This document shows, in pieces, positions 51,361 through 60,379 of a DNA stretch of 64,000 bases. The DNA is taken from the NCBI RefSeq assembly GCF_000430725.1, contig NZ_KE387213.1:130132-194131 (forward strand). The letters run 5' to 3'. A program made the translations under genes and the position numbers. How positions within the stretch are numbered: the first letter of the stretch is position 1; each line of letters opens with the position of its first letter. The notes under the pieces are model-generated. The model saw only the letters and a program-made list of their open reading frames with translations, had not been told where the DNA came from and did not search any database. The DNA comes from Azohydromonas australica DSM 1124 (GTDB lineage: Bacteria > Pseudomonadota > Gammaproteobacteria > Burkholderiales > Burkholderiaceae_C).

Positions 51361-52725
51361 TCAGACGATGCGCCGCGGGTGCGCCAGCGCCTCGTGTGCG
51401 GCGTGCAGCCGCCGCACCAGCACGCGGATGAAGGCGGCGTCGAAGAGCTGCCGCGTGGAGGCGCTGAGCTGCGGCAGCGTCTCGGGCGTGAAGCTCACGG
51501 TGATGCAGGGCTGCGCCACCAGCACGTCGCTGCTGTAGGTGCGCAGCTCGGGGCTGGGCGCGAGGTAGGCCATCTCGCCCACCGAGGTGCCGGCGCCCAG
51601 CCGCGCCGTGATCTCGCCGTCGCGCCGCACCTCCACCTCGCCCTGCGCCAGGATGTGGAAGCTCGTGCCCTGCTCCCCCTTGCGGTAGAGCGCGTGCCCC
51701 ACGGGGAAGCGCTGCCAGCGCGCGCGGTGCACCACCTCCCACAGCGCCACGTCGTCGAACTCGCCGAAGAACTCCAGCGTGCGCAGCAGGCCGAAACGCT
51801 CGGAGTCCAGCGGGGCCTGCAGCCGTCCCATCGGGATGAGCCGCCGCGACACCAGCTCCGCCAGGCGCTGCGCGAAGTCCTCCCAGGTGGCCGGGCGCTC
51901 CTGCGCCCGCTTGGCCAGCGCGGCGTGCACCAGCGCCTCCAGCGCCTCGGGCACGCCCTCGCGCAGGCTGGCCAGCGGTGGCGGTGCGGCGGTGTAGATC
52001 TGGCCCATCAGCGCCGCCTGCGTGGGCGCGTCGAAGGGCGCGCGCCCGCTGACGAGGTGGTAGAGCACCGCGCCCAGCGAGTACATGTCCGAGCGCGCGT
52101 CCAGCGCGGCGCCGTCGAGCTGCTCGGGCGACATGTACGACAGCGAACCGACGCGGAACACCTGCGTGCGGTCCGACTCCAGCTGCAGCACGCTGCCGAA
52201 GTCGCTGATCTTGATGTCCACCACCTGCTCGCGCTGCAGCAACGCCAGCACGTTGGCCGGCTTCACGTCGCGGTGGATCAGCCCCTGGCGGTGCACGTAG
52301 CCCAGCGCCATCGCGCACTTGAAGCCGATCTCCACGATCTGCTCCAGCGGCAGCAGCCGGTCGGGGCGGCAGAAGTGGCGCAGCGTGGTGCCGGGCACGT
52401 ACTCCATCACCAGGTACGGCGCCTTGGCGTCGGGCACCGCGTCCAGGATCTGCACCACGTTGGGATGCTGCAGCTTGCCCACCAGCGCCGCCTCGGCGGC
52501 GAAGTAGCGCGCCTGCAGCTGCGGCATGGTGATGTCGCCGCCCAGCGCGGCGACCGGGTGCGCGCGCTTGATCGCCACTTCGCGGCCCAGGAAGTCGTCG
52601 CGCGCCAGGAACACCTCGCTGGTGGCGCCTTCGCCCAGCCGCGACAGCACCCGGTACTTGCCGATGGCGCGTGGCAGCGGGGCAGCGGGAACGGATGCGG
52701 CAGCATCGGCAGGCATGCGGACCAT
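51361..52725 (-). CDS. Ser/Thr protein kinase fused to a cyclic-nucleotide-binding domain
   Basis: The 454-residue protein (ATG 52725; 52737 and 52716 are alternative starts) has a Hanks-type kinase domain at about 20-285: glycine loop LSRLGEGATSEVFLARDD, lysine in EVAIKRAH, catalytic loop LIHRDVKPANVL, DFG in IKISDFGSVL and activation end SLSYMSPEQ. A linker leads to a CAP_ED/cNMP-binding domain (about 335-440) with FHILAQGEVEVRRDGEI and GAGTSVGEMAYLAP, keeping the glutamate and a following arginine (ELRT) of the ligand pocket. No membrane segment. It may phosphorylate proteins in response to a cyclic nucleotide. Divergent from argS with a 49-bp gap. Confidence 0.92.
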   Translation of the reverse strand: MVRMPADAAASVPAAPLPRAIGKYRVLSRLGEGATSEVFLARDDFLGREVAIKRAHPVAALGGDITMPQLQARYFAAEAALVGKLQHPNVVQILDAVPDAKAPYLVMEYVPGTTLRHFCRPDRLLPLEQIVEIGFKCAMALGYVHRQGLIHRDVKPANVLALLQREQVVDIKISDFGSVLQLESDRTQVFRVGSLSYMSPEQLDGAALDARSDMYSLGAVLYHLVSGRAPFDAPTQAALMGQIYTAAPPPLASLREGVPEALEALVHAALAKRAQERPATWEDFAQRLAELVSRRLIPMGRLQAPLDSERFGLLRTLEFFGEFDDVALWEVVHRARWQRFPVGHALYRKGEQGTSFHILAQGEVEVRRDGEITARLGAGTSVGEMAYLAPSPELRTYSSDVLVAQPCITVSFTPETLPQLSASTRQLFDAAFIRVLVRRLHAAHEALAHPRRIV

Positions 52726-52774
52726 TGTGGCGCGCATCAGGGATGCCCCGAACCCCGCCTCGTAGAATCTACCG

Positions 52775-54484
52775 ATGATCCAAGCCAAGCAGGAGCTGCT
52801 CGCCGCGCTGCGCGCAGCCGTCGCAGACATCGGCGCCGAAGCAAGCGCGCAATTCAGCTTCGAGTCGCCCAAGCAGGCCTCGCACGGCGACCTCGCCGTC
52901 ACCGCCGCCATGGCGCTGGCCAAGTTGCTCAAGAAGAACCCGCGCGAGCTCGCGCAGCAGCTGGTACAGGCGCTGCAGGCGCAGCCGGCCGTGCAGCGCT
53001 GGGTGCAGTCGGTGGAAATCGCCGGCCCCGGCTTCATCAACCTGCGACTGGCCCCGGCGGCCAAGCAGCAGGTGGTGGCCGAGATCCGCGCCGGCGGCGA
53101 TGCCTTCGGCCGCAAGGCAGACAACGGCCAGCGCCTGATGGTGGAGTTCGTCTCCGCCAACCCCACTGGCCCGCTGCACGTGGGCCACGGCCGCCAGGCC
53201 GCGCTGGGCGACTCGATCTGCAACCTGTTCGAGTCGCAGGGCTGGAACGTCACGCGCGAGTTCTATTACAACGACGCCGGCGTGCAGATCGGCACCCTGG
53301 CCGCCTCAACGCAGGCGCGCCTCAAGGGCCTGCAGCCCGGCGACGCCGAGTGGCCGGAGTCGGCCTACAACGGCGACTACATCGCCGACATCGCCGCCGA
53401 CTTCAAGGCCGGCAAGACCGTCAAGGCCGACGACCGCGAGTTCACCGCCTCGGGGCAGCCCGAAGACATCGACAGCATCCGCCAGTTCGCCGTGGCCTAC
53501 CTGCGCCACGAGCAGGACCTGGATCTCCAGGCCTTCGGCGTGCGCTTCGACAACTACTTCCTGGAGTCCAGCCTCTACGGCGACGGTCGCGTGCAGGCCA
53601 CGGTGCAGAAGCTCGTCGACGCCGGCAAGACCTTCGAGGAAGGCGGCGCGCTGTGGCTGCGCTCCACCGACTACGGTGACGACAAGGACCGCGTGATGCG
53701 CAAGTCCGACGGCACCTTCACCTACTTCGTGCCCGACGTCGCCTATCACATCAACAAGTGGGAGCGCGGCTACACGAAGGTCGTGAACATCCAGGGCAGC
53801 GACCACCACGGCACCATCGCGCGCGTGCGCGCCGGGCTGCAGGCGGCCAATGTCGGCATCCCGCAGGGCTACCCGGACTACGTGCTGCACAAGATGGTCA
53901 CGGTCATGAAGGGCGGCCAGGAGGTCAAGATCTCCAAGCGCGCCGGCAGCTACGTCACGCTGCGCGACCTCATCGACTGGACCAGCCGCGACGCGGTGCG
54001 CTTCTTCCTCATCAGCCGCAAGGCCGACACCGAGTTCGTGTTCGACGTGGACCTCGCGCTCAAGCACAGCGACGAGAACCCGGTCTTCTACGTGCAGTAC
54101 GCGCATGCGCGCATCTGCTCGGTGCTGGCGCAGTTCGGGCGCGAGGTGCCGGCCGACGCCGACCTGTCGCTGCTGTCCGCGCCCACCGAGCTGGCGCTGA
54201 TGATGAAGCTGGCCGAGTTCCCGCAGGTGCTCGAACGCGCCGCGGGCGACCTCGCGCCGCACGACATCGCCTTCTACCTGCGCGACGTCGCCGCCGCGTT
54301 CCACAGCTACTACGCCGCCGAGCGCTTCCTGGTGGATGACGCGGCGCTGGCCGGGGCGCGCATGGCGCTGCTGTCGGCCACGCGCCAGGTGCTGCGCAAC
54401 GCGCTGGCGCTGCTGGGCGTGTCGGCGCCGCAGGCGATGCAGCGCGGCGAAGAAACCGCTCCCGCGGCCAGCGTGCAGCCATGA
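52775..54484 (+). CDS. argS: Arginyl-tRNA synthetase
   Basis: The 569-residue protein starts MIQAKQELLAALRAAVADIG. The class I HIGH motif is in FVSANPTGPLHVGHGRQAAL and the KMSKS-like loop in QEVKISKRAGSYVTLRDL; the anticodon-binding DALR domain is C-terminal (FYVQYAHARICSVLAQFG and on). The N-terminal Add1 domain covers about 1-90. It charges tRNA-Arg. Its stop overlaps the ATG of the SPOR gene by four bases, so they are translationally coupled. Confidence 0.99.
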   Translation: MIQAKQELLAALRAAVADIGAEASAQFSFESPKQASHGDLAVTAAMALAKLLKKNPRELAQQLVQALQAQPAVQRWVQSVEIAGPGFINLRLAPAAKQQVVAEIRAGGDAFGRKADNGQRLMVEFVSANPTGPLHVGHGRQAALGDSICNLFESQGWNVTREFYYNDAGVQIGTLAASTQARLKGLQPGDAEWPESAYNGDYIADIAADFKAGKTVKADDREFTASGQPEDIDSIRQFAVAYLRHEQDLDLQAFGVRFDNYFLESSLYGDGRVQATVQKLVDAGKTFEEGGALWLRSTDYGDDKDRVMRKSDGTFTYFVPDVAYHINKWERGYTKVVNIQGSDHHGTIARVRAGLQAANVGIPQGYPDYVLHKMVTVMKGGQEVKISKRAGSYVTLRDLIDWTSRDAVRFFLISRKADTEFVFDVDLALKHSDENPVFYVQYAHARICSVLAQFGREVPADADLSLLSAPTELALMMKLAEFPQVLERAAGDLAPHDIAFYLRDVAAAFHSYYAAERFLVDDAALAGARMALLSATRQVLRNALALLGVSAPQAMQRGEETAPAASVQP

Positions 54485-55239
54485 AGTACCAGAAGGGCGG
54501 CTTCGGCGTAGGCATCGTCATCGGGCTGCTGGTCGGCCTGGGACTGGCGTTGGGCGTGGCGCTGTACGTGACCAAGGTGCCCGTACCCTTCGTGGACAAG
54601 GTGCCGCAGCGCACGCCCGAGCAGGAGGCGGCCGAGGCCGAGCGCAACAAGCGCTGGGATCCCAACGCGCCGCTGGCGGGCAAGCGCTCGCCGCCGCCGC
54701 CCGCGGAAGCCCCGGCCCCGGCGCCCGTGCCCGCCGATCCCGGTGTGGCGCCGCTGCCCGCGCCGCCGGCCGAGCCGCCGCGCAGCACCGCCACGGCGCC
54801 GGTCACGCCGCCCACGGCGCCCGAGGCCGTCACCCCGCGCACGCGCCCGGCCCCGCCGCCGGCCGTCCCGGCCACGCCGCCCGCGGCCAAGTCCACGCGC
54901 GACCCCGCGGCCATCCTCTCCGGCAGCGAGAGCGCCACGCCCCCGTCGGTCACAAATCCGACGCCTTCGACCACGACGCGGTCCACCCGCGCCGAGGCTG
55001 ATGCGTTCACGTACTTCGTGCAGGTGGGTGCCTTCTCGCGCGTGGAAGACGCCGAGCAGCAGCGCGCGCGGCTGGCGATGCTGGGCTACACGGCCCGCGT
55101 CACCGAGCGCGAGCAGAGCGGCCGGACCGTCTTCCGCGTGCGGCTGGGACCCTTCGAACGCAAAGAAGAGGCCGAGATGACGCAGGACCGCCTGCGCGGC
55201 AGCACCATCGAATCGGCCCTGGTGCGCGTGGAGCGTTGA
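54481..55239 (+). CDS. SPOR-domain membrane protein (FtsN-like layout)
   Basis: The 252-residue protein has one N-terminal transmembrane helix (GIVIGLLVGLGLALGVALYV, about residues 11-30), a long proline/alanine-rich periplasmic linker and a C-terminal SPOR domain (about 172-250: FTYFVQVGAFSRVEDAEQQR, LAMLGYTARVTER, FRVRLGPFERKEEA). SPOR domains bind denuded peptidoglycan at the division septum, and this architecture is that of FtsN-like proteins. It is coupled to argS by overlap; the argS-SPOR-dsbA order is common in Burkholderiales. Confidence 0.93.
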   Translation: MKYQKGGFGVGIVIGLLVGLGLALGVALYVTKVPVPFVDKVPQRTPEQEAAEAERNKRWDPNAPLAGKRSPPPPAEAPAPAPVPADPGVAPLPAPPAEPPRSTATAPVTPPTAPEAVTPRTRPAPPPAVPATPPAAKSTRDPAAILSGSESATPPSVTNPTPSTTTRSTRAEADAFTYFVQVGAFSRVEDAEQQRARLAMLGYTARVTEREQSGRTVFRVRLGPFERKEEAEMTQDRLRGSTIESALVRVER

Positions 55240-55316
55240 GCGCCCGGAGACAAGACTTCCGAGCCCTGGCGGGCCGCCTCCCCCGCCGTGGCCTTTGACC
55301 CGAGGAACCGGAACAC

Positions 55317-55958
55317 ATGAAACGTCGTGAATTCACCTGCGCCCTGGCCGCCGCCGGGCTGGCCCTGGGTGCTTCCCCCGCCGCGCAGGCCCAGGCCGGC
55401 TTCACCGAAGGCAAGGACTACGTGAAGCTGGGCACCCCGGTGCCCACGTCCTCGCCGGGCAAGATCGAGGTGGTCGAGTTCTTCTGGTACGGCTGCCCGC
55501 ACTGCAACGCCTTCGAGCCGCAGCTCGATGCCTGGAGCAAGAAGGTGCCCGCCGACGTGGCCTTCCGCCGCGTGCCCGTGGCCTTCACGGCGCTGCACGA
55601 GACGCATGCCCGCGTGTTCTACGCGCTGGAGGCGATGGGGCAAGTCGAGGCGATGCACCGCAAGGTCTTCGCCGCCATCCACCAGCAGCGCAAGCGCCTG
55701 GACAAGGACGCCGACATCGTCGCCTTCATGAGCGAGAACGGCGTGGACGGCGCCAAGTTCACCGAGGCCTTCAAGTCCTTCGGCGTGGCCACCAAGGTGC
55801 GCCAGGCCAAGGCGCTGTCCGAGGCCTACAAGATCGACGGCGTGCCCTCCATGGGCGTCCAGGGCCGCTTCTTCACCTCCGGCTCGCTGGCCGGCTCCAA
55901 CGAGCGCGCGCTGGCCACCACCGAATACCTGATCGGCGTGGTGCGCAAGAGCGGCTGA
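55317..55958 (+). CDS. dsbA: Thiol:disulfide interchange protein DsbA/DsbL
   Basis: The 213-residue protein starts with a signal peptide containing RR (MKRREFTCALAAAGLALGAS). The thioredoxin-fold active site is VVEFFWYGCPHCNAFEP (Cys60-Pro-His-Cys63) and the cis-proline loop is YKIDGVPSMGVQGRFF. It oxidises cysteine pairs of exported proteins. The secreted cysteine-bearing proteins in this window (S8 peptidases, the 141-residue protein, PsiF) are plausible clients. Confidence 0.97.
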   Translation: MKRREFTCALAAAGLALGASPAAQAQAGFTEGKDYVKLGTPVPTSSPGKIEVVEFFWYGCPHCNAFEPQLDAWSKKVPADVAFRRVPVAFTALHETHARVFYALEAMGQVEAMHRKVFAAIHQQRKRLDKDADIVAFMSENGVDGAKFTEAFKSFGVATKVRQAKALSEAYKIDGVPSMGVQGRFFTSGSLAGSNERALATTEYLIGVVRKSG

Positions 55959-56078
55959 TGACGTCGGCGCGCCGGCCGTGACAATTCACCGGGCCGGCGC
56001 CTTTCCCGACCAGGACGCGCGCCGGCGGCGCGCGGGGCACGAACTGTGGCTAGAATGGTCTGCAAGTTTCGTGCCCTT

Positions 56079-56630
56079 ATGAGCCCATACCGCCTCCGAA
56101 CCCTATGCATGAGCGCCGCGCTGGCCCTGGCCGGCGGCGCCGTCCAGGCCGACCAGGCCGACCGCAGCCAGCCGCTGGTGATCGAGGCCAACAAGCCCGG
56201 CACGGTGGACATGCTCAAGCAGGTTGTCGTCTTCAACGGCAACGTGCTGGTGACGCAGGGCACCATGCGCATCAAGGCCGAGCGCATGGAGCTGCGCGAG
56301 GTGGGCGAGGGCCACCGCACCGCCACCGCACTGGGCGTGCCGGGGACGCAGGCCACCTTCCGCCAGAAGCGCGAGGGCCTGGACGAGTACATCGAGGGCA
56401 CGGCCGACCGCATCGACTACGACAGCCGCAGCGACCTGCTCAAGCTCACCGGCAACGCCCACGTGCGGCGCCTGCGCGGCAGCAGCGTGGCCGACGAGAT
56501 CACCGGCGAGCTCATCACCTACGACAACCGCGCCGAGCTCTTCAGCGTGGCCGGCAACAACGCCTCGGGCGGCCGCGTGCGCGCCGTGCTCACGCCACCG
56601 CCGCCGGCCGCGTCCGGCGCCTCGCGCTGA
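56079..56630 (+). CDS. lptA: LPS transport periplasmic protein LptA
   Basis: The 183-residue protein starts at ATG 56079 with a signal peptide (LRTLCMSAALALAGGAVQA). The LptA/OstA beta-jellyroll is clear: RSQPLVIEANKPGTVDMLKQ, VVFNGNVLVTQGTMRIKAER, RQKREGLDEYIEGTADRIDY and LKLTGNAHVRRL. It bridges LPS across the periplasm. A start at 56046 is possible but would spoil the leader. Its TGA overlaps the lptB ATG (TGATG). Confidence 0.96.
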   Translation: MSPYRLRTLCMSAALALAGGAVQADQADRSQPLVIEANKPGTVDMLKQVVVFNGNVLVTQGTMRIKAERMELREVGEGHRTATALGVPGTQATFRQKREGLDEYIEGTADRIDYDSRSDLLKLTGNAHVRRLRGSSVADEITGELITYDNRAELFSVAGNNASGGRVRAVLTPPPPAASGASR

Positions 56631-57415
56631 TGAGCGCCGCCCTGAGCGCCATCCCGGACACGCAGCCGGCCCCGGCCAGCCGGCTCGAAGCCGAGGGCCT
56701 GCAGAAGCGCTACGGGCCGCGCCAGGTGGTCAAGGAAGTGCACCTGGCCGTGGGCGCGGGCGAGGTGGTGGGGCTGCTGGGCCCCAACGGCGCGGGCAAG
56801 ACCACGACTTTCTACATGGTGGTGGGCCTGGTGCGGGCGGATGCGGGGCGCATCCTCATCGACGGGCAGGAGGTGCAGCAGCGCCCCATCCACCAGCGCT
56901 CGCGGCTGGGGCTGTCGTACTTGCCGCAGGAAGCCTCGATCTTCCGCAAGCTCACGGTCGAGGAGAACGTGCGCGCGGTGCTGGAGCTGCAGCTCGACGC
57001 GCAGGGCCGGCCGCTCAAGGCGCAGGCCATCTCCACCATGCTGGAAGAGCTGCTGTCGGAGCTGGGCATCGAGAAGCTGCGACACAGCCCGGCGCCGGCG
57101 CTCTCCGGCGGCGAGCGCCGCCGCGTGGAGATCGCCCGCGCGCTGGCCACGCAGCCGCGCTTCATCCTGCTGGACGAGCCCTTCGCGGGCGTGGACCCGA
57201 TCGCCGTGATCGAGATCCAGCGAATCATCGGATTCCTCAAGGCACGCGGCATCGGCGTGCTGATCACGGACCACAACGTGCGCGAGACGCTGGGCATCTG
57301 CGACCGCGCCTACATCATCAGTGAGGGGCGCGTGCTGGCCGAAGGCACGCCGATGGAGATCGTCGAGAACGCCGACGTGCGCAAGGTCTACCTCGGCGAG
57401 CACTTCCGGATGTGA
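56630..57415 (+). CDS. lptB: LPS export ABC transporter ATP-binding protein LptB
   Basis: The 261-residue ATPase has Walker A GLLGPNGAGKTTTFYMVVGL, the Q-loop region LSYLPQEASIFRKLTVEEN, the signature ALSGGERRRVEIARALA, Walker B FILLDEPFAGVDPIAV and the H-loop ITDHNVRETL. The ATG at 56630 overlaps the lptA stop. With LptF, LptG and LptC it powers LPS extraction from the inner membrane. Second gene of the lptA-lptB-rpoN operon. Confidence 0.98.
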   Translation: MSAALSAIPDTQPAPASRLEAEGLQKRYGPRQVVKEVHLAVGAGEVVGLLGPNGAGKTTTFYMVVGLVRADAGRILIDGQEVQQRPIHQRSRLGLSYLPQEASIFRKLTVEENVRAVLELQLDAQGRPLKAQAISTMLEELLSELGIEKLRHSPAPALSGGERRRVEIARALATQPRFILLDEPFAGVDPIAVIEIQRIIGFLKARGIGVLITDHNVRETLGICDRAYIISEGRVLAEGTPMEIVENADVRKVYLGEHFRM

Positions 57416-57437
57416 ATGAACTGAAGTTGGGGAAGTC

Positions 57438-58955
57438 ATGAAACCGTCCTTGCAAGTCCGGCTGTCGCAGCACTTGGCGCTGACGCCGCAGTTGCAGCAG
57501 TCGATCAGGCTGCTGCAGCTCTCGACGCTGGAACTGCACCAGGAAGTCGAGCAGATGCTCGAACAGAACCCGTTCCTGGAAGCCGACGAGGACGGTGTTC
57601 CCACCTACGAACAAAGCCTGGACCGCGCCGCCGCGCCCGAGCGCACCAGCAGCGAGAGCACCGAGCGCGACGACACCGACGGCCGCGACGACACCGACGT
57701 GAGCGGCGTGGACAGCGCCGAGTTCGGCGCCACCGAGCGCGAGGACTGGGAAAACGGCACCGAGCGCGACGACTTCGACGGCATCCGCGAGACGCCGTCC
57801 TCCGGCACCGGCGGCGACGAGGACTTCGAGCCCCAGGAGCGCGGCAGCGGCGGCGTCTCGCTGCAGGAGCACCTGCGCACGCAGCTGCTGGGCATGCGGC
57901 TGTCGGCGGAGGACGCCGCGGCGGTGCACGTGCTCATCGAGTCGCTCAACGACGACGGCTACCTGGCCGACCCGCTGGAGGAGATCGCCGCGCAGCTCAT
58001 GCCCGGCGAGGGCGAGGAGATCGAGGAGGCGCGCGAGGACCTGCTGGGCCGGCTGCGCTGCGCGCTGCGCTGGCTGCAGAGCATGGAGCCCACCGGCGTG
58101 GGCGCGCGCGACCTCCCGGAATGCCTGGTACTGCAGCTGCAGACGCAGGAGCCCTGCGCGGCGCAGGCCGTGGCCGTCGCGGTGTGCCGCGAGCACCTGG
58201 ATCTGCTGGCCCGGCGCGACACGCGCCGCCTCATGGCGCTCACGCATGCCGACGAGGACCTGCTGCGCGAGGCGCAGGCGCTCATCCGCGGCTGCGAGCC
58301 CAAGCCCGGGCGCCCCTTCACGCGCGCCGAGGCCAACATCGTCGTGCCCGACGTGATCGTGCAGAAGGCCGGCCGGGGCTGGAAGGTGGTGCTCAACCCG
58401 GACGTGATGCCCAAGCTGCGCATCAACGACCTCTACGCCCAAGCCATCCGCGGCCAGCGCAACGGCTCGGGCGCCGGACTGTCGGCACGGCTGCAGGAGG
58501 CGCGCTGGTTCATGAAGAACATCCTCCAGCGCTTCGACACCATCCTGCGCGTGTCCACCGCCATCGTGGAACGCCAGAAGGCCTTCTTCACCCACGGCGA
58601 GATCGCGATGAAGCCGCTGGTGCTGCGCGAGATCGCCGACGAGCTGGGGCTGCACGAGTCCACCATCTCGCGCGTGACCACGGCCAAGTACATGGCCACG
58701 CCTTACGGCACCTTCGAGCTGAAGTACTTCTTCGGCTCTTCGCTCAACACCGACGCCGGCGGCAACGCCTCCAGCACCGCGGTGCGCGCGCTCATCAAGC
58801 AGTTCATCGGCGCCGAGGACGCCAAGAAGCCGCTGTCGGACAGCCAGCTCAGCGCGATGCTGGAAGAGCAGGGCATCCAGGTGGCGCGCCGCACGGTGGC
58901 CAAGTACCGCGAGGCGCTCAAGATCGCGCCGGCCAACCTGCGCAAGGCGCTGTAA
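57438..58955 (+). CDS. rpoN: RNA polymerase sigma-54 factor
   Basis: The 505-residue protein has the Gln/Leu-rich region I (MKPSLQVRLSQHLALTPQLQ, with HQEVEQMLEQNPFLE), an acidic, very Asp/Glu-rich region II (about 50-145), the core-binding domain (LRTQLLGMRLSAEDAAAVHV) and the DNA-binding C-terminus: helix-turn-helix EIADELGLHESTISRVTTAK and the RpoN box ARRTVAKYREAL. It recognises -24/-12 promoters and needs enhancer-binding ATPases. It follows lptB by 22 bp, the usual neighbourhood in Proteobacteria. Confidence 0.99.
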   Translation: MKPSLQVRLSQHLALTPQLQQSIRLLQLSTLELHQEVEQMLEQNPFLEADEDGVPTYEQSLDRAAAPERTSSESTERDDTDGRDDTDVSGVDSAEFGATEREDWENGTERDDFDGIRETPSSGTGGDEDFEPQERGSGGVSLQEHLRTQLLGMRLSAEDAAAVHVLIESLNDDGYLADPLEEIAAQLMPGEGEEIEEAREDLLGRLRCALRWLQSMEPTGVGARDLPECLVLQLQTQEPCAAQAVAVAVCREHLDLLARRDTRRLMALTHADEDLLREAQALIRGCEPKPGRPFTRAEANIVVPDVIVQKAGRGWKVVLNPDVMPKLRINDLYAQAIRGQRNGSGAGLSARLQEARWFMKNILQRFDTILRVSTAIVERQKAFFTHGEIAMKPLVLREIADELGLHESTISRVTTAKYMATPYGTFELKYFFGSSLNTDAGGNASSTAVRALIKQFIGAEDAKKPLSDSQLSAMLEEQGIQVARRTVAKYREALKIAPANLRKAL

Positions 58956-58996
58956 CCCGCCGCCGCAGCTTTTTCTTTCCGAGCCCTTCGGCGCGT

Positions 58997-59019
58997 CCGG
59001 GGCCGCCTGGCAGCCCCGG
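58997..59019 (+). terminator. Possible terminator after rpoN
   Basis: CCGGGGC / GCCCCGG stem with a nine-base loop, followed by CTTTGCG, 41 bp after the rpoN stop. The T-run is short, so the call is tentative. Confidence 0.4.
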
Positions 59020-59088
59020 CTTTGCGTGGGGTGCTGCCCGAGCCGGTCCGCGATTTGCCCCAGGGGCCTCCGCTCCAGGACCAATTCC

Positions 59089-60342
59089 GTGACCGAAACC
59101 GTTCTTTTCCTGCCTTGTGCCGCCGGGGTGGAGCCACTGCTCGCCGACGAAGTGCAGCGCATCACCGCGCTGGACGAGCGCGACATCGAGCCGCTGCGCG
59201 GCGGCGTGCGCGTGCACGGCCCGCTGTCCACGGCCCTGCAGCTCAACCTGCACAGCCGCCTGGCGCAGCGCGTGCTGCTGGAGCTGACCTGGGGCCCGTA
59301 CCGCGACGAAGACGATCTTTACGAGCTGGCGCGTCGCGTGCGCTGGGAGGACTGGATCACGCCGCGCCAGACGCTGCGCGTGGACAGCACGGCGCAGCGC
59401 TCGCCGCTGCGCAGCCTCAACTTCGCCAACCTGCGCATCAAGGACGCGGTGTGCGACGTGATGCGCGAGCACTGCGGCGAGCGTCCCAGCGTGGACACGC
59501 GCCATCCCGATCTGCCGCTGGTGCTGCACCTGGGCCCGGAGCAGGCGATGCTCTACGTGGACCTCTCGGGCGAGGCCCTGTTCAAGCGCGGCTGGCGCGA
59601 GGTGCAGGGCGAGGCGCCGCTGAAGGAGACGCTGGCCGCGGCGATGCTGGCGGCCGCGGGCTGGCAGGGCCGCGCGGAGGACCCGCCGCTGCTGGACCCG
59701 TGCTGCGGCGCCGGCACCATCGCCATCGAGGCGGCGCAGCTGGCCTGCGGGGTTGCGCCCGGGCTGCAGCGGCGCTTCGCCTTCGAGCGCCTGGGGCCGT
59801 TCCGCGCGCTGCTGCCGCAGTGGCGCGAGTTGCAGCAGGCCGCGCGCGCTGCGGTGCACGCGCCGCGGACCCAGGTGTACGCCGGCGACGTCGCCTTCCG
59901 CATGACCGACTTCGCCACCCGCAACGCCGAGCGCGCCGGCGTGGCGCAGGCCATCCAGTTCAAGACGGCCGATGCGCTGCAGCGCCCGGCGCCCGCCGAC
60001 GCGGGCGTGCTGATGCTCAACCCGCCCTACGGCGAGCGCCTGGCGCCCAAGGGCCACGGCCAGGCGCCGGCCGCGGCGCGCGAGAGCTTCGAGGGCGGCG
60101 GCAGCTCGGAGGCCTTCTTCGCCGGCCTGGCCTCGCACTGGAAGCGCCACTACGCCGGCTGGACCGCGTGGGTTCTCACGCCGGACATGAAATTGCCCTC
60201 GCTCATGCGGCTCAAGGAGAGCCGCCGCGTACCGATGTGGAACGGCCCCATCGAATGCCGGCTGTTCCGGTTCGACCTGGTGGCCGGCTCGGCACGCCGC
60301 GCAGCCCCCGCAACGCCCGGCGACGACGCGCCCGGCGCCTGA
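59089..60342 (+). CDS. THUMP-domain rRNA (guanine-N2) methyltransferase, RlmL-like
   Basis: Translation from a GTG at 59089 gives 417 residues (VTETVLFLPCAAGVEPLLAD); the frame is open upstream but lies in noncoding sequence. A THUMP domain (about 45-150) precedes a UPF0020-type methyltransferase domain with the SAM motif LLDPCCGAGTIAIEAA and the catalytic NPPY motif in VLMLNPPYGERL. The length fits the RlmL half of RlmKL without the RlmK half. Likely target is a guanine in 23S rRNA. A Gly/Ser-rich insertion follows NPPY (EGGGSS). Confidence 0.93.
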   Translation: MTETVLFLPCAAGVEPLLADEVQRITALDERDIEPLRGGVRVHGPLSTALQLNLHSRLAQRVLLELTWGPYRDEDDLYELARRVRWEDWITPRQTLRVDSTAQRSPLRSLNFANLRIKDAVCDVMREHCGERPSVDTRHPDLPLVLHLGPEQAMLYVDLSGEALFKRGWREVQGEAPLKETLAAAMLAAAGWQGRAEDPPLLDPCCGAGTIAIEAAQLACGVAPGLQRRFAFERLGPFRALLPQWRELQQAARAAVHAPRTQVYAGDVAFRMTDFATRNAERAGVAQAIQFKTADALQRPAPADAGVLMLNPPYGERLAPKGHGQAPAAARESFEGGGSSEAFFAGLASHWKRHYAGWTAWVLTPDMKLPSLMRLKESRRVPMWNGPIECRLFRFDLVAGSARRAAPATPGDDAPGA

Positions 60343-60379
60343 AGCGACTCCGATGAAGCGCTGCCCCTGGCTCCCGTGT

